Shown here piece by piece: positions 9,188 to 16,822 of a stretch of 40,571 bases of DNA (position 1 is the stretch's first letter; the number at the start of each line of letters is the position of its first letter). Below the pieces are notes generated by a model that saw nothing but the letters and a program-made list of their open reading frames with translations, made no database searches and was not told where the DNA came from. The translations under genes and the position numbers were made by a program. Origin of the DNA: Desulfovibrio sp. (GTDB taxonomy: Bacteria > Desulfobacterota > Desulfovibrionia > Desulfovibrionales > Desulfovibrionaceae); NCBI GenBank assembly GCA_031270875.1, contig JAISXC010000057.1, positions 1 through 40,571 of the forward strand, written 5' to 3'.

Positions 9188-10300
9188 TTACGGATGCCCC
9201 TGACGCGCGGGCGCGGGATATTCCAGGGCATGGGGTTCGCGGCCCGCGTTGCAGAACTCCTCCCAGAAGGCGAAGGGCAACACGGCGGAACGCTTCGCGA
9301 GATCGAAGCGACCCGCCGCGCACAGGACGACCCGGGACGGTTCGAGAGCCGTAAACGCGGAACAGGCGCCGCCGTTGATAAAAACCCCTTTTTCCGCCCT
9401 GATCTCCGAGCCGTCGTCAAGGCGCGCGCGGCACAGGCCGTCCAGCACAAACCAGAGCAGGGGCGCGTCCTCCCTGTGGGCCGGTGAATCGCCTTCTTCA
9501 AGGCGCAGAATGGAAGAACGCCGCAGCGCTTTTTCCATTCTGCGCGGCATGTCACTGCCGCCAGCCGATGGGAACGGGCCGCCGTCCGAAAGCAGATTGC
9601 GCGCCAGTTTCAGCCGTTCTCCGCCGGCAAGAGCGCACAGCGGGGTTTCCGCGATGTCCGGGAGCAAAGCCAGAACCTGATTCAGATCGCCGGCGGGATG
9701 CAAATCCGCCGTGGCCTGGCGGAAGGCAGGAAATACCCGCCCGAGATGCGCATGGTCAAATGTCACCAGGATCAACGGAATACGGTATAATCCGCCGGGC
9801 ATGGAAAATCCCTTTCCATACTGACGGTATCCGAGGCGCTCGTAGAGCGGCAGCATGGGAGGCGGGCAGTAATGGACGGTATGGGCGAAACCACGTGAGG
9901 TGAAATACCGCGAGGAATATCGGAAAAATTCCGGGAAAACCGTGCCGTGCCGGTGGTCCTCGCGCTCGACCAGCCTGGAATAAATGAGAATCCTGTCCAG
10001 ACCCAGGGGTTCCAGATGGCGTAGCCGCAATATTTCATGCCAGATGTCCGGCAGTCCCGTGGCGGAGGCGCGGGTTCCCGTGCCCACAATCACAAGACCG
10101 CCGTCCTCTCCGCGGCCTGTCAGGTGGGTCGAGCGGTCGTCGTGGGGAGAGTAAACGCGGCCCAGAGCATGGTCAACGCCGGGGGCATCCGTCAAACGGC
10201 GAAAATAATGGGCGTAGCGGAAGAAGTATACCTCCTCCCGTTCCGCTTCCGTTTCAGCCTCCCGCCAAACCGGCATCGCGCGCATTCCCGCTTCAGGCAT
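9188..10300 (-). CDS. FeeM-like N-acyltransferase (GNAT) fused to a cyclic-nucleotide-binding-like domain
   Basis: A 370-residue protein in two parts. Residues about 10-180 resemble the acyl-homoserine-lactone-synthase/FeeM branch of GNAT acyltransferases (VYFFRYAHYFRR, then YERLGYRQYGKGF and YRIPLILVTFDH), which in FeeM join a long-chain acyl group from acyl-ACP to an amino acid. Residues about 250-345 look like a small beta-barrel of the cNMP-binding/cupin type (SSILRLEEGD, LLWFVLDGLCRARL, VFINGG), without a clear nucleotide-binding phosphate cassette. The start at 10300 overlaps the end of the fdh-like gene by 8 bases. Such an acyltransferase inside a molybdoenzyme operon is unexpected. 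Substrates are not predictable here. Confidence 0.65.
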   Translation of the reverse strand: MPEAGMRAMPVWREAETEAEREEVYFFRYAHYFRRLTDAPGVDHALGRVYSPHDDRSTHLTGRGEDGGLVIVGTGTRASATGLPDIWHEILRLRHLEPLGLDRILIYSRLVEREDHRHGTVFPEFFRYSSRYFTSRGFAHTVHYCPPPMLPLYERLGYRQYGKGFSMPGGLYRIPLILVTFDHAHLGRVFPAFRQATADLHPAGDLNQVLALLPDIAETPLCALAGGERLKLARNLLSDGGPFPSAGGSDMPRRMEKALRRSSILRLEEGDSPAHREDAPLLWFVLDGLCRARLDDGSEIRAEKGVFINGGACSAFTALEPSRVVLCAAGRFDLAKRSAVLPFAFWEEFCNAGREPHALEYPAPARQGHP

Positions 10301-12326
10301 GTTCCACCCTGACGGCGCAGTGCTTGTATTCCGGTATGCCGCACAAGGGGTCGACGCTGTTCAGGGTGAGCAGGTTGGCGGGGCTTTCCCTGTAGTGAAA
10401 GGGAATGAACACAGTGCCTTTTTTTATCCCCTCCCGTATGCGCAGGCTGGCGGTTATGCTGCCCCGCCTTGTGGTCAGACGCAGAAGGCGGCCGTCTTCC
10501 GCGTGAATGGACGCGGCATCCTCAGGATGCATTTCAACGTAGGCTTCTCCGCCTTCGCGCTTCAGGGCCGCCGAAACGCCACTCATGGTGGCCGTGTGAT
10601 AATGGGCGAAATTGCGCCCTGTGGAGAGAATAAAGGGATATTCCCCGTCCGGGCTTTCTGCCGGCGTAAAATCCCTCAAAACCACAAATTTGCCTTTGCC
10701 TCTGGCGCAACCGCCCACATGCAACACAGGCGTGCCGGGATGGTCTTCCGTCGGGCACGGCCATTGCAAGCCACGGATGCCCAGACGCGCGTAGGTCATG
10801 CCGGCATAGTGAGGAGTAATCTTTCTCATCTCGTCAAAAATGGCCTCCGCGGAGTCATAATGCCGGGAATAGCCGAGTCGTTCAGCCAGACGGCAGAGTA
10901 TCTCCGCGTCGTTCAAGGCTTTTCCCGGGGCCGGAACAGCCTTGTTAAGGCGCAGGCAGCGGCGTTCGGTGTTGGTGAATGTGCCGTCCTTTTCAGGCGC
11001 GGCAGCGGCCGGCAGGACGACATGCGCCAGTCCGGCCGTATCGGTGAGAAAAATATCCTGCACTATGAGAAGCCGCAGACGGGCAAACGCCTCACGCAAG
11101 TGCCCGACATCAGGATCGCTCAGCAGGGGGTTCTCGCCGATCACATAAAGAGCCCTGACTTTGCCTTGCAGGATGGCCTCCGGCAACCGCGTGAGCAAAA
11201 GCCCGGGGGTTTCCGGCACGGGGCGCTCCCATACCCTGGCGGCCGCTTCTCTTGCCGAGGCCTCGCCCACAGGACGGTAGCCGGGAAGAACATTCGGCAG
11301 GCAGCCCATATCGCAGGCCCCCTGCACATTGTTTTGACCGCGCAGCGGATTGACCCCTCCTCCGGGCAGGCCTATATTGCCCGTGAGCAGAGCCAGATTG
11401 GAACAGGCCTGAACTCTCTCCGTCCCGTTTGTGTACTGGGTGATGCCCATGGCGTAACATATCGCGGCGGGGCGGTTTTCGGCGTACAGGCGGGCGAACC
11501 GCGCAATACCCTCAGCCGGAACTCCGGTGCTGACGCAGGCATCTTCCGGCGTGACCGAGACAACGTGATTTTTGAAGGCAAGAAAATCCTCGGTGGAATT
11601 TTCAACCGCCGGATCGCAGAGACCTTCCCGCACAATCACTCCGGCCACGGCGTTCAAAAAGGTCACGTCCGTTCCTGGTTTCGGTTGCACCGCCATATCC
11701 GCCATCCCGGCCATTTGCGTCAGCCGGGGATCCGCCACCAGAATCCTTGCGCCCCTGGCTTTGGCCCTCATCATTCTGGCGGCGACCAGGGGGTGGCATT
11801 CGGACGTATTGGAACCGATGACAAAAATGCAGCGGGCTGAGTCTTCCAGGTCGTCCAGAGAGTTGGTCATGGCGCCGCTGCCGAGGGTGGCCGCAAGGCC
11901 CGATACGGAGGCGCTGTGGCAAAGGCGGGCGCAGTGGTCCACATTGTTCGAACCCACCACGGCGCGCATGAATTTTTGGGCTAGATAATTTTCCTCATTG
12001 GTAATGCGGGCCGAGGCGAGCAGCATCACGCTGTCGGGGCCATAGCGGTCAATCGCATCTTTAAGGCCTTCCGCCGTGAAAGAAAGAGCGTCATCCCATT
12101 CAGCCGGAACCAACCCTGTTTCGGTGCGGAGCAGTGGGGTTGTCAGTCGTCCGGGGGCGTGAACATGCTGGTGCAGGTTCCACCCCTTGATGCACAATTT
12201 GCCTCCGTTAACAGGCGAGGCCGGATTTGGAAGCGCGGCAAGGATTTTCGTTCCGTCGGTCTGGTACAGAACTCCGCAGCCTGTGCCGCAGTATGAGCAG
12301 GTGGAAGGAACGAAGCTGATGCTCAT
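10293..12326 (-). CDS. Formate dehydrogenase-like molybdopterin oxidoreductase, catalytic subunit (Cys form)
   Basis: A 677-residue member of the FdhF/Nar-DMSO reductase family, cytoplasmic (no signal peptide). An N-terminal [4Fe-4S] site is formed by C10, C13, C17 and C45, followed by Lys47 as in FdhF. The active-site stretch HCARLCHSAS carries Cys136-His137, the place of Sec140-His141 in E. coli FdhH; the codon is TGC, not TGA. The bis-pterin contact regions (FVIGSNTSECHP, GNIGLPGGGVNPLRGQNN, ILSTGRNFAHYHT near the end) are present. The ATG at 12326 follows AGGAGGTG and overlaps the AOR-like gene as ATGA. Formate oxidation is the most likely reaction, delivering electrons to the Hdr-like subunits through MvhD or the FrhB-like protein, but other DMSO-reductase-family substrates are possible. 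Confidence 0.88.
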   Translation of the reverse strand: MSISFVPSTCSYCGTGCGVLYQTDGTKILAALPNPASPVNGGKLCIKGWNLHQHVHAPGRLTTPLLRTETGLVPAEWDDALSFTAEGLKDAIDRYGPDSVMLLASARITNEENYLAQKFMRAVVGSNNVDHCARLCHSASVSGLAATLGSGAMTNSLDDLEDSARCIFVIGSNTSECHPLVAARMMRAKARGARILVADPRLTQMAGMADMAVQPKPGTDVTFLNAVAGVIVREGLCDPAVENSTEDFLAFKNHVVSVTPEDACVSTGVPAEGIARFARLYAENRPAAICYAMGITQYTNGTERVQACSNLALLTGNIGLPGGGVNPLRGQNNVQGACDMGCLPNVLPGYRPVGEASAREAAARVWERPVPETPGLLLTRLPEAILQGKVRALYVIGENPLLSDPDVGHLREAFARLRLLIVQDIFLTDTAGLAHVVLPAAAAPEKDGTFTNTERRCLRLNKAVPAPGKALNDAEILCRLAERLGYSRHYDSAEAIFDEMRKITPHYAGMTYARLGIRGLQWPCPTEDHPGTPVLHVGGCARGKGKFVVLRDFTPAESPDGEYPFILSTGRNFAHYHTATMSGVSAALKREGGEAYVEMHPEDAASIHAEDGRLLRLTTRRGSITASLRIREGIKKGTVFIPFHYRESPANLLTLNSVDPLCGIPEYKHCAVRVEHA

Positions 12327-13546
12327 ATATACACCTCCTGCGGAACAAGGTCAGCCGCCTGACCGACGCGCGCCGCCATGCCTCCGCCCAGAAAAGAGGC
12401 GGCGGCTCTCATGTCCAGTGCGGGCACGCGCCGGATCAGGCGGGGGCAAATGCCGAGCGTCAGACCGGAGCGCATTTCTTCCGTCAGCGTTGACGGAGCG
12501 CGCGCCGCCAGCCGGTCTGGCGCCGCCGCATCCGTCGGGGCTTTGCCCGCAAAAACCGACTGGCTTCCGACCGGGTCAAGGCCGCGCGCGTCACACAGGC
12601 TGAGGTACGCGGCGTATTCCTCCCCGAAGCTTCGCAGCGCCGCAAGCAGACCGTCATGATCGGCGGCCAGCAGATGACCGCCTCCGGGCACGGGAACCCA
12701 GGCAAGACACGGCGAAGGGCAATGACTGCAGGCCGCGTGCCGTAGCCCGGAAAGCGGGGATTCGGAAATGACGGGGGAGCGGGCAGAACCGGGCCTGTCC
12801 CTGGCCCCTTCGGCTGAAGGTGGCGGATTTTTTTCGGCCGCCAGAGCAATTTCCCTCCGCAGCTCCTCCAGCCGGCCACGCTGTGCGGGCACGGCTCTCC
12901 GCAAAGGATTTTCCGCCGGAATGGGCATGGGCGGAAGGGGACTTCCTCCTTCCATGATCAGGGCAAGTATTTTTTTTCGTCGCAGCGCCGGCCCCAATAC
13001 GGCTCCGCCGGGCAGAGGGCCGTATTCGGCCCCGGCGGCGGACGGCAAGTCCGCATTTTCCGACGCGCCCTCCCTGTTGGCCAGAATCAGTCCGGCCAGC
13101 CCGTCCGCCGTGGAGCGAAGAAGCGCCGCGCGGAGGCTGTTTCTGTCCCCCTCAGGCCCAGAAGACGGGAGAGAACCCAGAGAGCATTGTCCCGCGCGGC
13201 AGCGCAGAAGACACGGAGAAGCGCTTTGTCCGCGGATGATCAGCGCGTCGAAACCGCTCCGGCGCAGCCACGCGCCGCGCCCCAAAGCCAGAGCAGCCGG
13301 CGCGGTTCCGTTCTCTTTTGGAAATGTCGCCGCCAGATGGCCGGAAGCCGGGGCAAAACCTCCGGTATAGGGACCGGTCGTCAGGATGAGGGCATCGGGC
13401 CAGTCCTCGGCAAGGACGATCCCGAGAGCCACGCCGCCTATGCCTTTTTCAAGGGCGTCCCGCCGCAGGGGCATGACCTCCGTCTGTCCGGAAGTCAGAT
13501 CCACACAGGCCAGACGCTGGTGATAAAAAGCTGAAAATGCATTCAT
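12323..13546 (-). CDS. Shortened, divergent AOR-like protein
   Basis: A 407-residue protein that follows the AOR family only in outline. Residues 10-110 (LACVDLTSGQTEV, GGVALGIVLAEDW, ILTTGPYTGG, RSGFDALIIRG) align with the AOR N-terminal domain, and GGAVLGPALRRKKILAL aligns with the GGGAVMGSKNLKAIAV segment of the full AOR at 22411. C273, C276 and C280 (CSHCPSPC) plus a Cys near 375 (TLGICPRL) could hold the [4Fe-4S] cluster. About 200 residues are missing relative to normal AORs (about 605), including most of the second and third domains that bind pterin and substrate. The start at 13546 follows GGGAGGACG and overlaps napH-like as ATGA. It may be a structural or electron-transfer subunit rather than an enzyme. 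Confidence 0.65.
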   Translation of the reverse strand: MNAFSAFYHQRLACVDLTSGQTEVMPLRRDALEKGIGGVALGIVLAEDWPDALILTTGPYTGGFAPASGHLAATFPKENGTAPAALALGRGAWLRRSGFDALIIRGQSASPCLLRCRAGQCSLGSLPSSGPEGDRNSLRAALLRSTADGLAGLILANREGASENADLPSAAGAEYGPLPGGAVLGPALRRKKILALIMEGGSPLPPMPIPAENPLRRAVPAQRGRLEELRREIALAAEKNPPPSAEGARDRPGSARSPVISESPLSGLRHAACSHCPSPCLAWVPVPGGGHLLAADHDGLLAALRSFGEEYAAYLSLCDARGLDPVGSQSVFAGKAPTDAAAPDRLAARAPSTLTEEMRSGLTLGICPRLIRRVPALDMRAAASFLGGGMAARVGQAADLVPQEVYI

Positions 13547-14922
13547 TGGCGTCCTCCCGCCAAAGTCGCGGAATCTCCGGCCCCGCGCGCCACGCCGACA
13601 AGCGCCTCCCGCGGGCCCAGAGCCCTGCCGGCTTTCGGCAGGCCAAAGCGCAGTCCGGCGGCCCTGTGCGGGCAAACGTCAACACAGCGCATGCACAGAA
13701 TACATTCGGATTTGCTGACCAGCGGCTTTTGCCCGTTCTGAAGATCGTTTCCGTCAATAATGCCCATAGGGCAAACTTCGGCGCAACGTTTGCAGGAGAA
13801 TTTTTTGCAGCGGGCCGCGCCGATCTCAACGGATATCGGGGAAAAACGCGCAACAAGCGCGAAAAGCGCGCCCACGGGGCAGAAATAGCGGCACCAGGAA
13901 CGCTTGGAACAGCCCTCCATGACGGCGACAAGCGGAATCACCGCCAGTTCCGCTCCTCCCAAAGCGCTGTCAATGCCGTAGCTGCGGCAGACGACGCCGA
14001 TGGGACATACTGTGCAGAAAGCCTGGTTCCCGGTCATGGAACTCGCCGCGACAGATCCGGCCAGCACGCCGTATTTGTTGTTGCGATTGGTGAAAAAAGT
14101 CAGCCGCCGAACGCCGGAGGGAGAATTCTCGGCACCATGTCGTTTTTTCCCCTGTGTTTTCACTATTTCTATCGCCTTGTCCGTAAGATCAAGCACAAAA
14201 CCGAAGGGGCAGAGCCAGCCGCAGAAAATCCGCCCCCCCGGCAGCGCCAGCAGGAGCAGAACCAGAGCCGACGAGAGAGTGGCAAGCAGAATGGTTCCGG
14301 AGGAGGCGATATTCTGCGCAAGGCCGGTGGGACAAAGAATATCAATGGCCGGCAGACTCAACGAGCAGACGCTGCCCACCAGCACCACCACAAGAAGCAG
14401 AAAAGACAGCGCCTGCACGGGCCAGCGCAGCCAGAAAAACCACTTTGCCTTTTTGCCGCCCGTATACTCCAGCGCTTTTTGCGGACAGACTTCAACGCAC
14501 TTCGGCCTGCCGCCGCACAAATCGCATTTGCGGATGTCGCCCCGCGCGTCGCGCAACGGAGCCGCCTCGGCGCAGGCTTCGCGACACAGACCGCAATGTA
14601 CGCACAGCGCTTCGCTGATGCGTACAAGGCCGGCTTTATCCCGGGAGACGGCGCCTTGCGGACAAACCGTCAGACACCTTGGATTCAGGCAGTGCTGGCA
14701 GAAAAAGGCAAAACTCCCGCCGCGCGCGGCATTTCCCAGAATCTGGATACGCGCCGCCTCAGGCGCGGCAAAACCGTCCTCTCTGCCTCCGCACGCGCTG
14801 GCGCACAGGCCGCACCCCGAACAGCGCTCGGGGTGAAAAAGCAGCGTATTCAGGCGCGCGCCGGGTCTGTGCCGGATATGGAGAGGGGACGCCGTTTCCC
14901 GCAGGGAACTGGTTTCGCGCAT
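13543..14922 (-). CDS. NapH-type membrane polyferredoxin with N-terminal ferredoxin domains
   Basis: A 459-residue electron-transfer protein. Residues about 33-155 carry ferredoxin motifs (CSGCGLCASAC, CQHCLNPRCLTVCP, CVHCGLCREAC, CDLCGGRPKCVEVCP). Then come about four membrane helices interleaved with the NapH-type motifs CGWLCPFG and WCRYFCPVGA, and two C-terminal 4Fe-4S motifs (CKRCAEVCP, CILCMRCVDVCP). NapH relatives oxidise quinol or pass electrons between quinone pool and soluble partners. Here it is the only multi-span subunit of the redox part of the operon, so it is the probable membrane anchor. The ATG at 14922 follows AGGAGGAG, 9 bases after the HdrC-like stop. Confidence 0.85.
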   Translation of the reverse strand: MRETSSLRETASPLHIRHRPGARLNTLLFHPERCSGCGLCASACGGREDGFAAPEAARIQILGNAARGGSFAFFCQHCLNPRCLTVCPQGAVSRDKAGLVRISEALCVHCGLCREACAEAAPLRDARGDIRKCDLCGGRPKCVEVCPQKALEYTGGKKAKWFFWLRWPVQALSFLLLVVVLVGSVCSLSLPAIDILCPTGLAQNIASSGTILLATLSSALVLLLLALPGGRIFCGWLCPFGFVLDLTDKAIEIVKTQGKKRHGAENSPSGVRRLTFFTNRNNKYGVLAGSVAASSMTGNQAFCTVCPIGVVCRSYGIDSALGGAELAVIPLVAVMEGCSKRSWCRYFCPVGALFALVARFSPISVEIGAARCKKFSCKRCAEVCPMGIIDGNDLQNGQKPLVSKSECILCMRCVDVCPHRAAGLRFGLPKAGRALGPREALVGVARGAGDSATLAGGRQ

Positions 14923-14931
14923 GTTCTCCTC

Positions 14932-15444
14932 CTACCCGTTGCTCGCGGCATACGCCTGCCTGCGGCAAACCGCGCATAAGCCCCGGTAATCGCCGCGGGC
15001 GGGTTCAGCGGTTTCCCCGCCGGCGAAACTTTTCAAAAAGTCCGGCATGTCGTCCGGAGACCTGCCGGTCCCCAAGGTTTTCTCCAGCCACCGTTCAACC
15101 GTCCCGGCCACAATTTCACGTCCGCAACCGGAGCAGAAGCGGAAGCCCTCTTCACCGTCCTGTCGCGCTTTTTCACGCAGATCCGCGATCAACCCCGCGC
15201 AATCCACTTCCTCGGGGCAGCTTTTGGTGCAGTTGCCGCATTGCAGACAACGCTTCAGCCATTCTGGCTCCGGCGTATTTTCAAGGCCGGAGAGGCGGCG
15301 CAGGGTGTTTTGCACCAATGCCCTGGGAGAAAAGGCCACAGAAAAATCGGGGTACATGGAAGCCATGGAACAGGCTGCGGAACATTTTCCGCATTCCACG
15401 CAATTGCCTGCCCTGGCCACGGCCACAATTTCCGCGAGGGTCAT
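14932..15444 (-). CDS. HdrC-like iron-sulfur protein with extra C-terminal cysteine pairs
   Basis: A 170-residue protein with two [4Fe-4S] sites in the HdrC arrangement: C15/C18/C21/C25 (CVECGKCSAAC) and C66/C69/C72/C76 (CLQCGNCTKSC). HdrC transfers electrons between HdrA and a partner, in QmoC fused to a membrane domain; here the membrane domain is the next gene. Two further pairs, C104/C107 (CSGCG) and C157/C160 (CAVC), could form a zinc or Fe-S site not usual in HdrC. I chose the ATG at 15444 because it makes the ATGA overlap seen at the other junctions and follows AAGGGGA; an ATG at 15489 is also open. Confidence 0.82.
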   Translation of the reverse strand: MTLAEIVAVARAGNCVECGKCSAACSMASMYPDFSVAFSPRALVQNTLRRLSGLENTPEPEWLKRCLQCGNCTKSCPEEVDCAGLIADLREKARQDGEEGFRFCSGCGREIVAGTVERWLEKTLGTGRSPDDMPDFLKSFAGGETAEPARGDYRGLCAVCRRQAYAASNG

Positions 15445-16274
15445 ACATTTTCCCCTTTCGAGGCGCATATCCCGTAACCGTTTTTCCATTCCGGCCTGTC
15501 CGTTCCCGTCGGGCCGGAAAAGAAGCCGGCGTGCCGGGGAGAAGGATCGTCTTTTCCGGCCAGCTGCCCGGCATTCTCAAACAAATATCCCGACAGAGCC
15601 TTGTGCAGAGCCAGCAGAGGGATGCCGGCCGGACAGGCATCCTGGCAGGCCCCGCAATTGACGCAGTGGCCGGCCACATGCAGCGCGCGCAGAAGGTGGT
15701 ACGGCAATGGCGTGGGAGGCAGCACGACAGGCGGCACAAATAACGGATCCTCAAGCCGGCATTCCGGGCAGATGCAGACAGGGCAAACATTCCGGCAGCC
15801 ATAGCACTTTATGCAACGCTGCATGTGCCCGCGCCAGAGCCGGGAGCGGTCCGCGGATTCCAGCAATTCGCGGGTATCGGCAGGGAGCGCGGCCACGGGA
15901 TTTTCCGCATGGGCCTGTTCCGGAACCGGCCAGGAACAGGAGCATCTGTCGGCCTGTTTCGCGTCACAGGGGACGACAAGACAGGTAACCATCCTTTGCG
16001 GAAACTGCCCCATTTTTTCCTGTTCCCGGATCGCCCGGAAATCACAGGTGCGGCAGACAACGGCCAGATGCGCTCCGGGCGGCATGGCGCGCAACGTGCG
16101 CCATGCTATTTTGCCCAGGGGATATTTCGGGCCGTCCCCAAGTTTGTCCACTTCAGCGACGTTGGTGAAAATATGGGGGACCGGGCCTTCCGTTCCATCA
16201 GCCAAACCCAGCACGGCCGTCACCGCGTTCCCGTCCAGCATGGCACGGACTTTGTCGGCATGCAGGGCATTCAT
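15441..16274 (-). CDS. FrhB/FdhB-like iron-sulfur subunit
   Basis: A 277-residue protein whose first 120 residues resemble the FrhB/FdhB family (AMPPGAHLAVVCRTCDFRAI, then MVTCLVVPCD), which in hydrogenases and formate dehydrogenases links Fe-S clusters to a hydride carrier. Residues 154-172 are CIKCYGCRNVCPVCICPEC, seven cysteines in 19 residues, and 204-214 are CVNCGACQDAC, so at least two [4Fe-4S] clusters are expected. It overlaps its neighbours on both sides as ATGA. It occupies the position where an HdrB would be expected in an HdrABC operon. Flavin or F420 binding is possible by family, but I see no decisive motif. Confidence 0.75.
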   Translation of the reverse strand: MNALHADKVRAMLDGNAVTAVLGLADGTEGPVPHIFTNVAEVDKLGDGPKYPLGKIAWRTLRAMPPGAHLAVVCRTCDFRAIREQEKMGQFPQRMVTCLVVPCDAKQADRCSCSWPVPEQAHAENPVAALPADTRELLESADRSRLWRGHMQRCIKCYGCRNVCPVCICPECRLEDPLFVPPVVLPPTPLPYHLLRALHVAGHCVNCGACQDACPAGIPLLALHKALSGYLFENAGQLAGKDDPSPRHAGFFSGPTGTDRPEWKNGYGICASKGENV

Positions 16275-16726
16275 GGGCGCATCTCCCGGTCATGCCCCAA
16301 GGAGAAGTTTCCCCGCAAAAGAGACAGATCCCTTTCCTCCCGCAAGGCGCGGATCCTGGCCTGAAAGTCCGAGAGCACGCCGGCGAATTGCCGCGCCTCA
16401 TGGGCTGTGCCCCAGGAAACAAGCAGCCGGTCGGGACGGATTCCCAGGGTTTCAAGGGCGGCGGCCAGGAGTTGCAGGCGCGCGTGGGCGTTCCGGTTGG
16501 CCCCGTTGTGTCTGCATCCCCCGAAGTGACAGCCCATGACGGCAACTCCGTGAGCGCCGTCGGCGAAAGCGCGAAGAATCAAGTCCAAAGGGACGGCGCC
16601 GGCGCATTCCACAGGGATAAGCCGGAAATCCGGAGGCAGGGCCAGGCGCTCTCGACCAGCCCGCTCGGCTCCCAGAAGCGGGCACCAGCGACAGGCGAAA
16701 ACCAGGGTTTTAAAAGAGGGACTCAT
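16271..16726 (-). CDS. MvhD-type [2Fe-2S] electron-transfer subunit
   Basis: A 151-residue MvhD-like protein. MvhD passes electrons from a hydrogenase or formate dehydrogenase to HdrA. The family's cysteines are all present: C12 and C15 (ACRWCP), C41 (VECAG), C66 and C71 in MGCHFGGCRHNGANRN. GGAGG lies 9 bases before the ATG at 16726; the frame is open to an earlier ATG at 16768, but that start has no such site. Neighbouring hdrA-like and fdh-like genes fit the role of a bridge between formate oxidation and the flavoproteins, as in Fdh-MvhD-Hdr complexes of methanogens. Confidence 0.88.
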   Translation of the reverse strand: MSPSFKTLVFACRWCPLLGAERAGRERLALPPDFRLIPVECAGAVPLDLILRAFADGAHGVAVMGCHFGGCRHNGANRNAHARLQLLAAALETLGIRPDRLLVSWGTAHEARQFAGVLSDFQARIRALREERDLSLLRGNFSLGHDREMRP

Positions 16727-16742
16727 GGAACCAGTCCTCCCG

Positions 16743-16757
16743 GTTCGGATACCGAAC
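16743..16757 (-). repeat. Small hairpin just upstream of the mvhD ribosome-binding site
   Basis: GTTCGG and CCGAAC with a 3-nt loop lie next to GGAGG (16736-16740) in the 96-base gap between hdrA-like and mvhD, the largest gap inside the redox operon below napG. It could tune relative expression of the distal genes or be a processing site. Confidence 0.3.
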
Positions 16758-16822
16758 GGAAATCGCATTTTGCAAATTTACGGGCCTTGTCGTATTTTCC
16801 GCCCGGGAATGATGGACGGTCA

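Noticed and set aside
10299..11840. A 513-codon plus-strand frame opposite the Fdh-like gene
   Set aside because: Antisense to a well-conserved molybdoenzyme; composition rich in Gly/Arg/His without motifs.
10293..12326. Annotation as periplasmic nitrate reductase NapA, suggested by nearby NapG/NapH-like genes
   Set aside because: No Tat signal, and the active-site CARLCH with His after the Cys is the formate dehydrogenase pattern; the neighbours are generic NapG/NapH-type ferredoxins.
13537..14979. A 480-codon plus-strand frame opposite the NapH-like gene
   Set aside because: Antisense shadow; the minus strand carries numerous ferredoxin motifs and good ribosome-binding sites.
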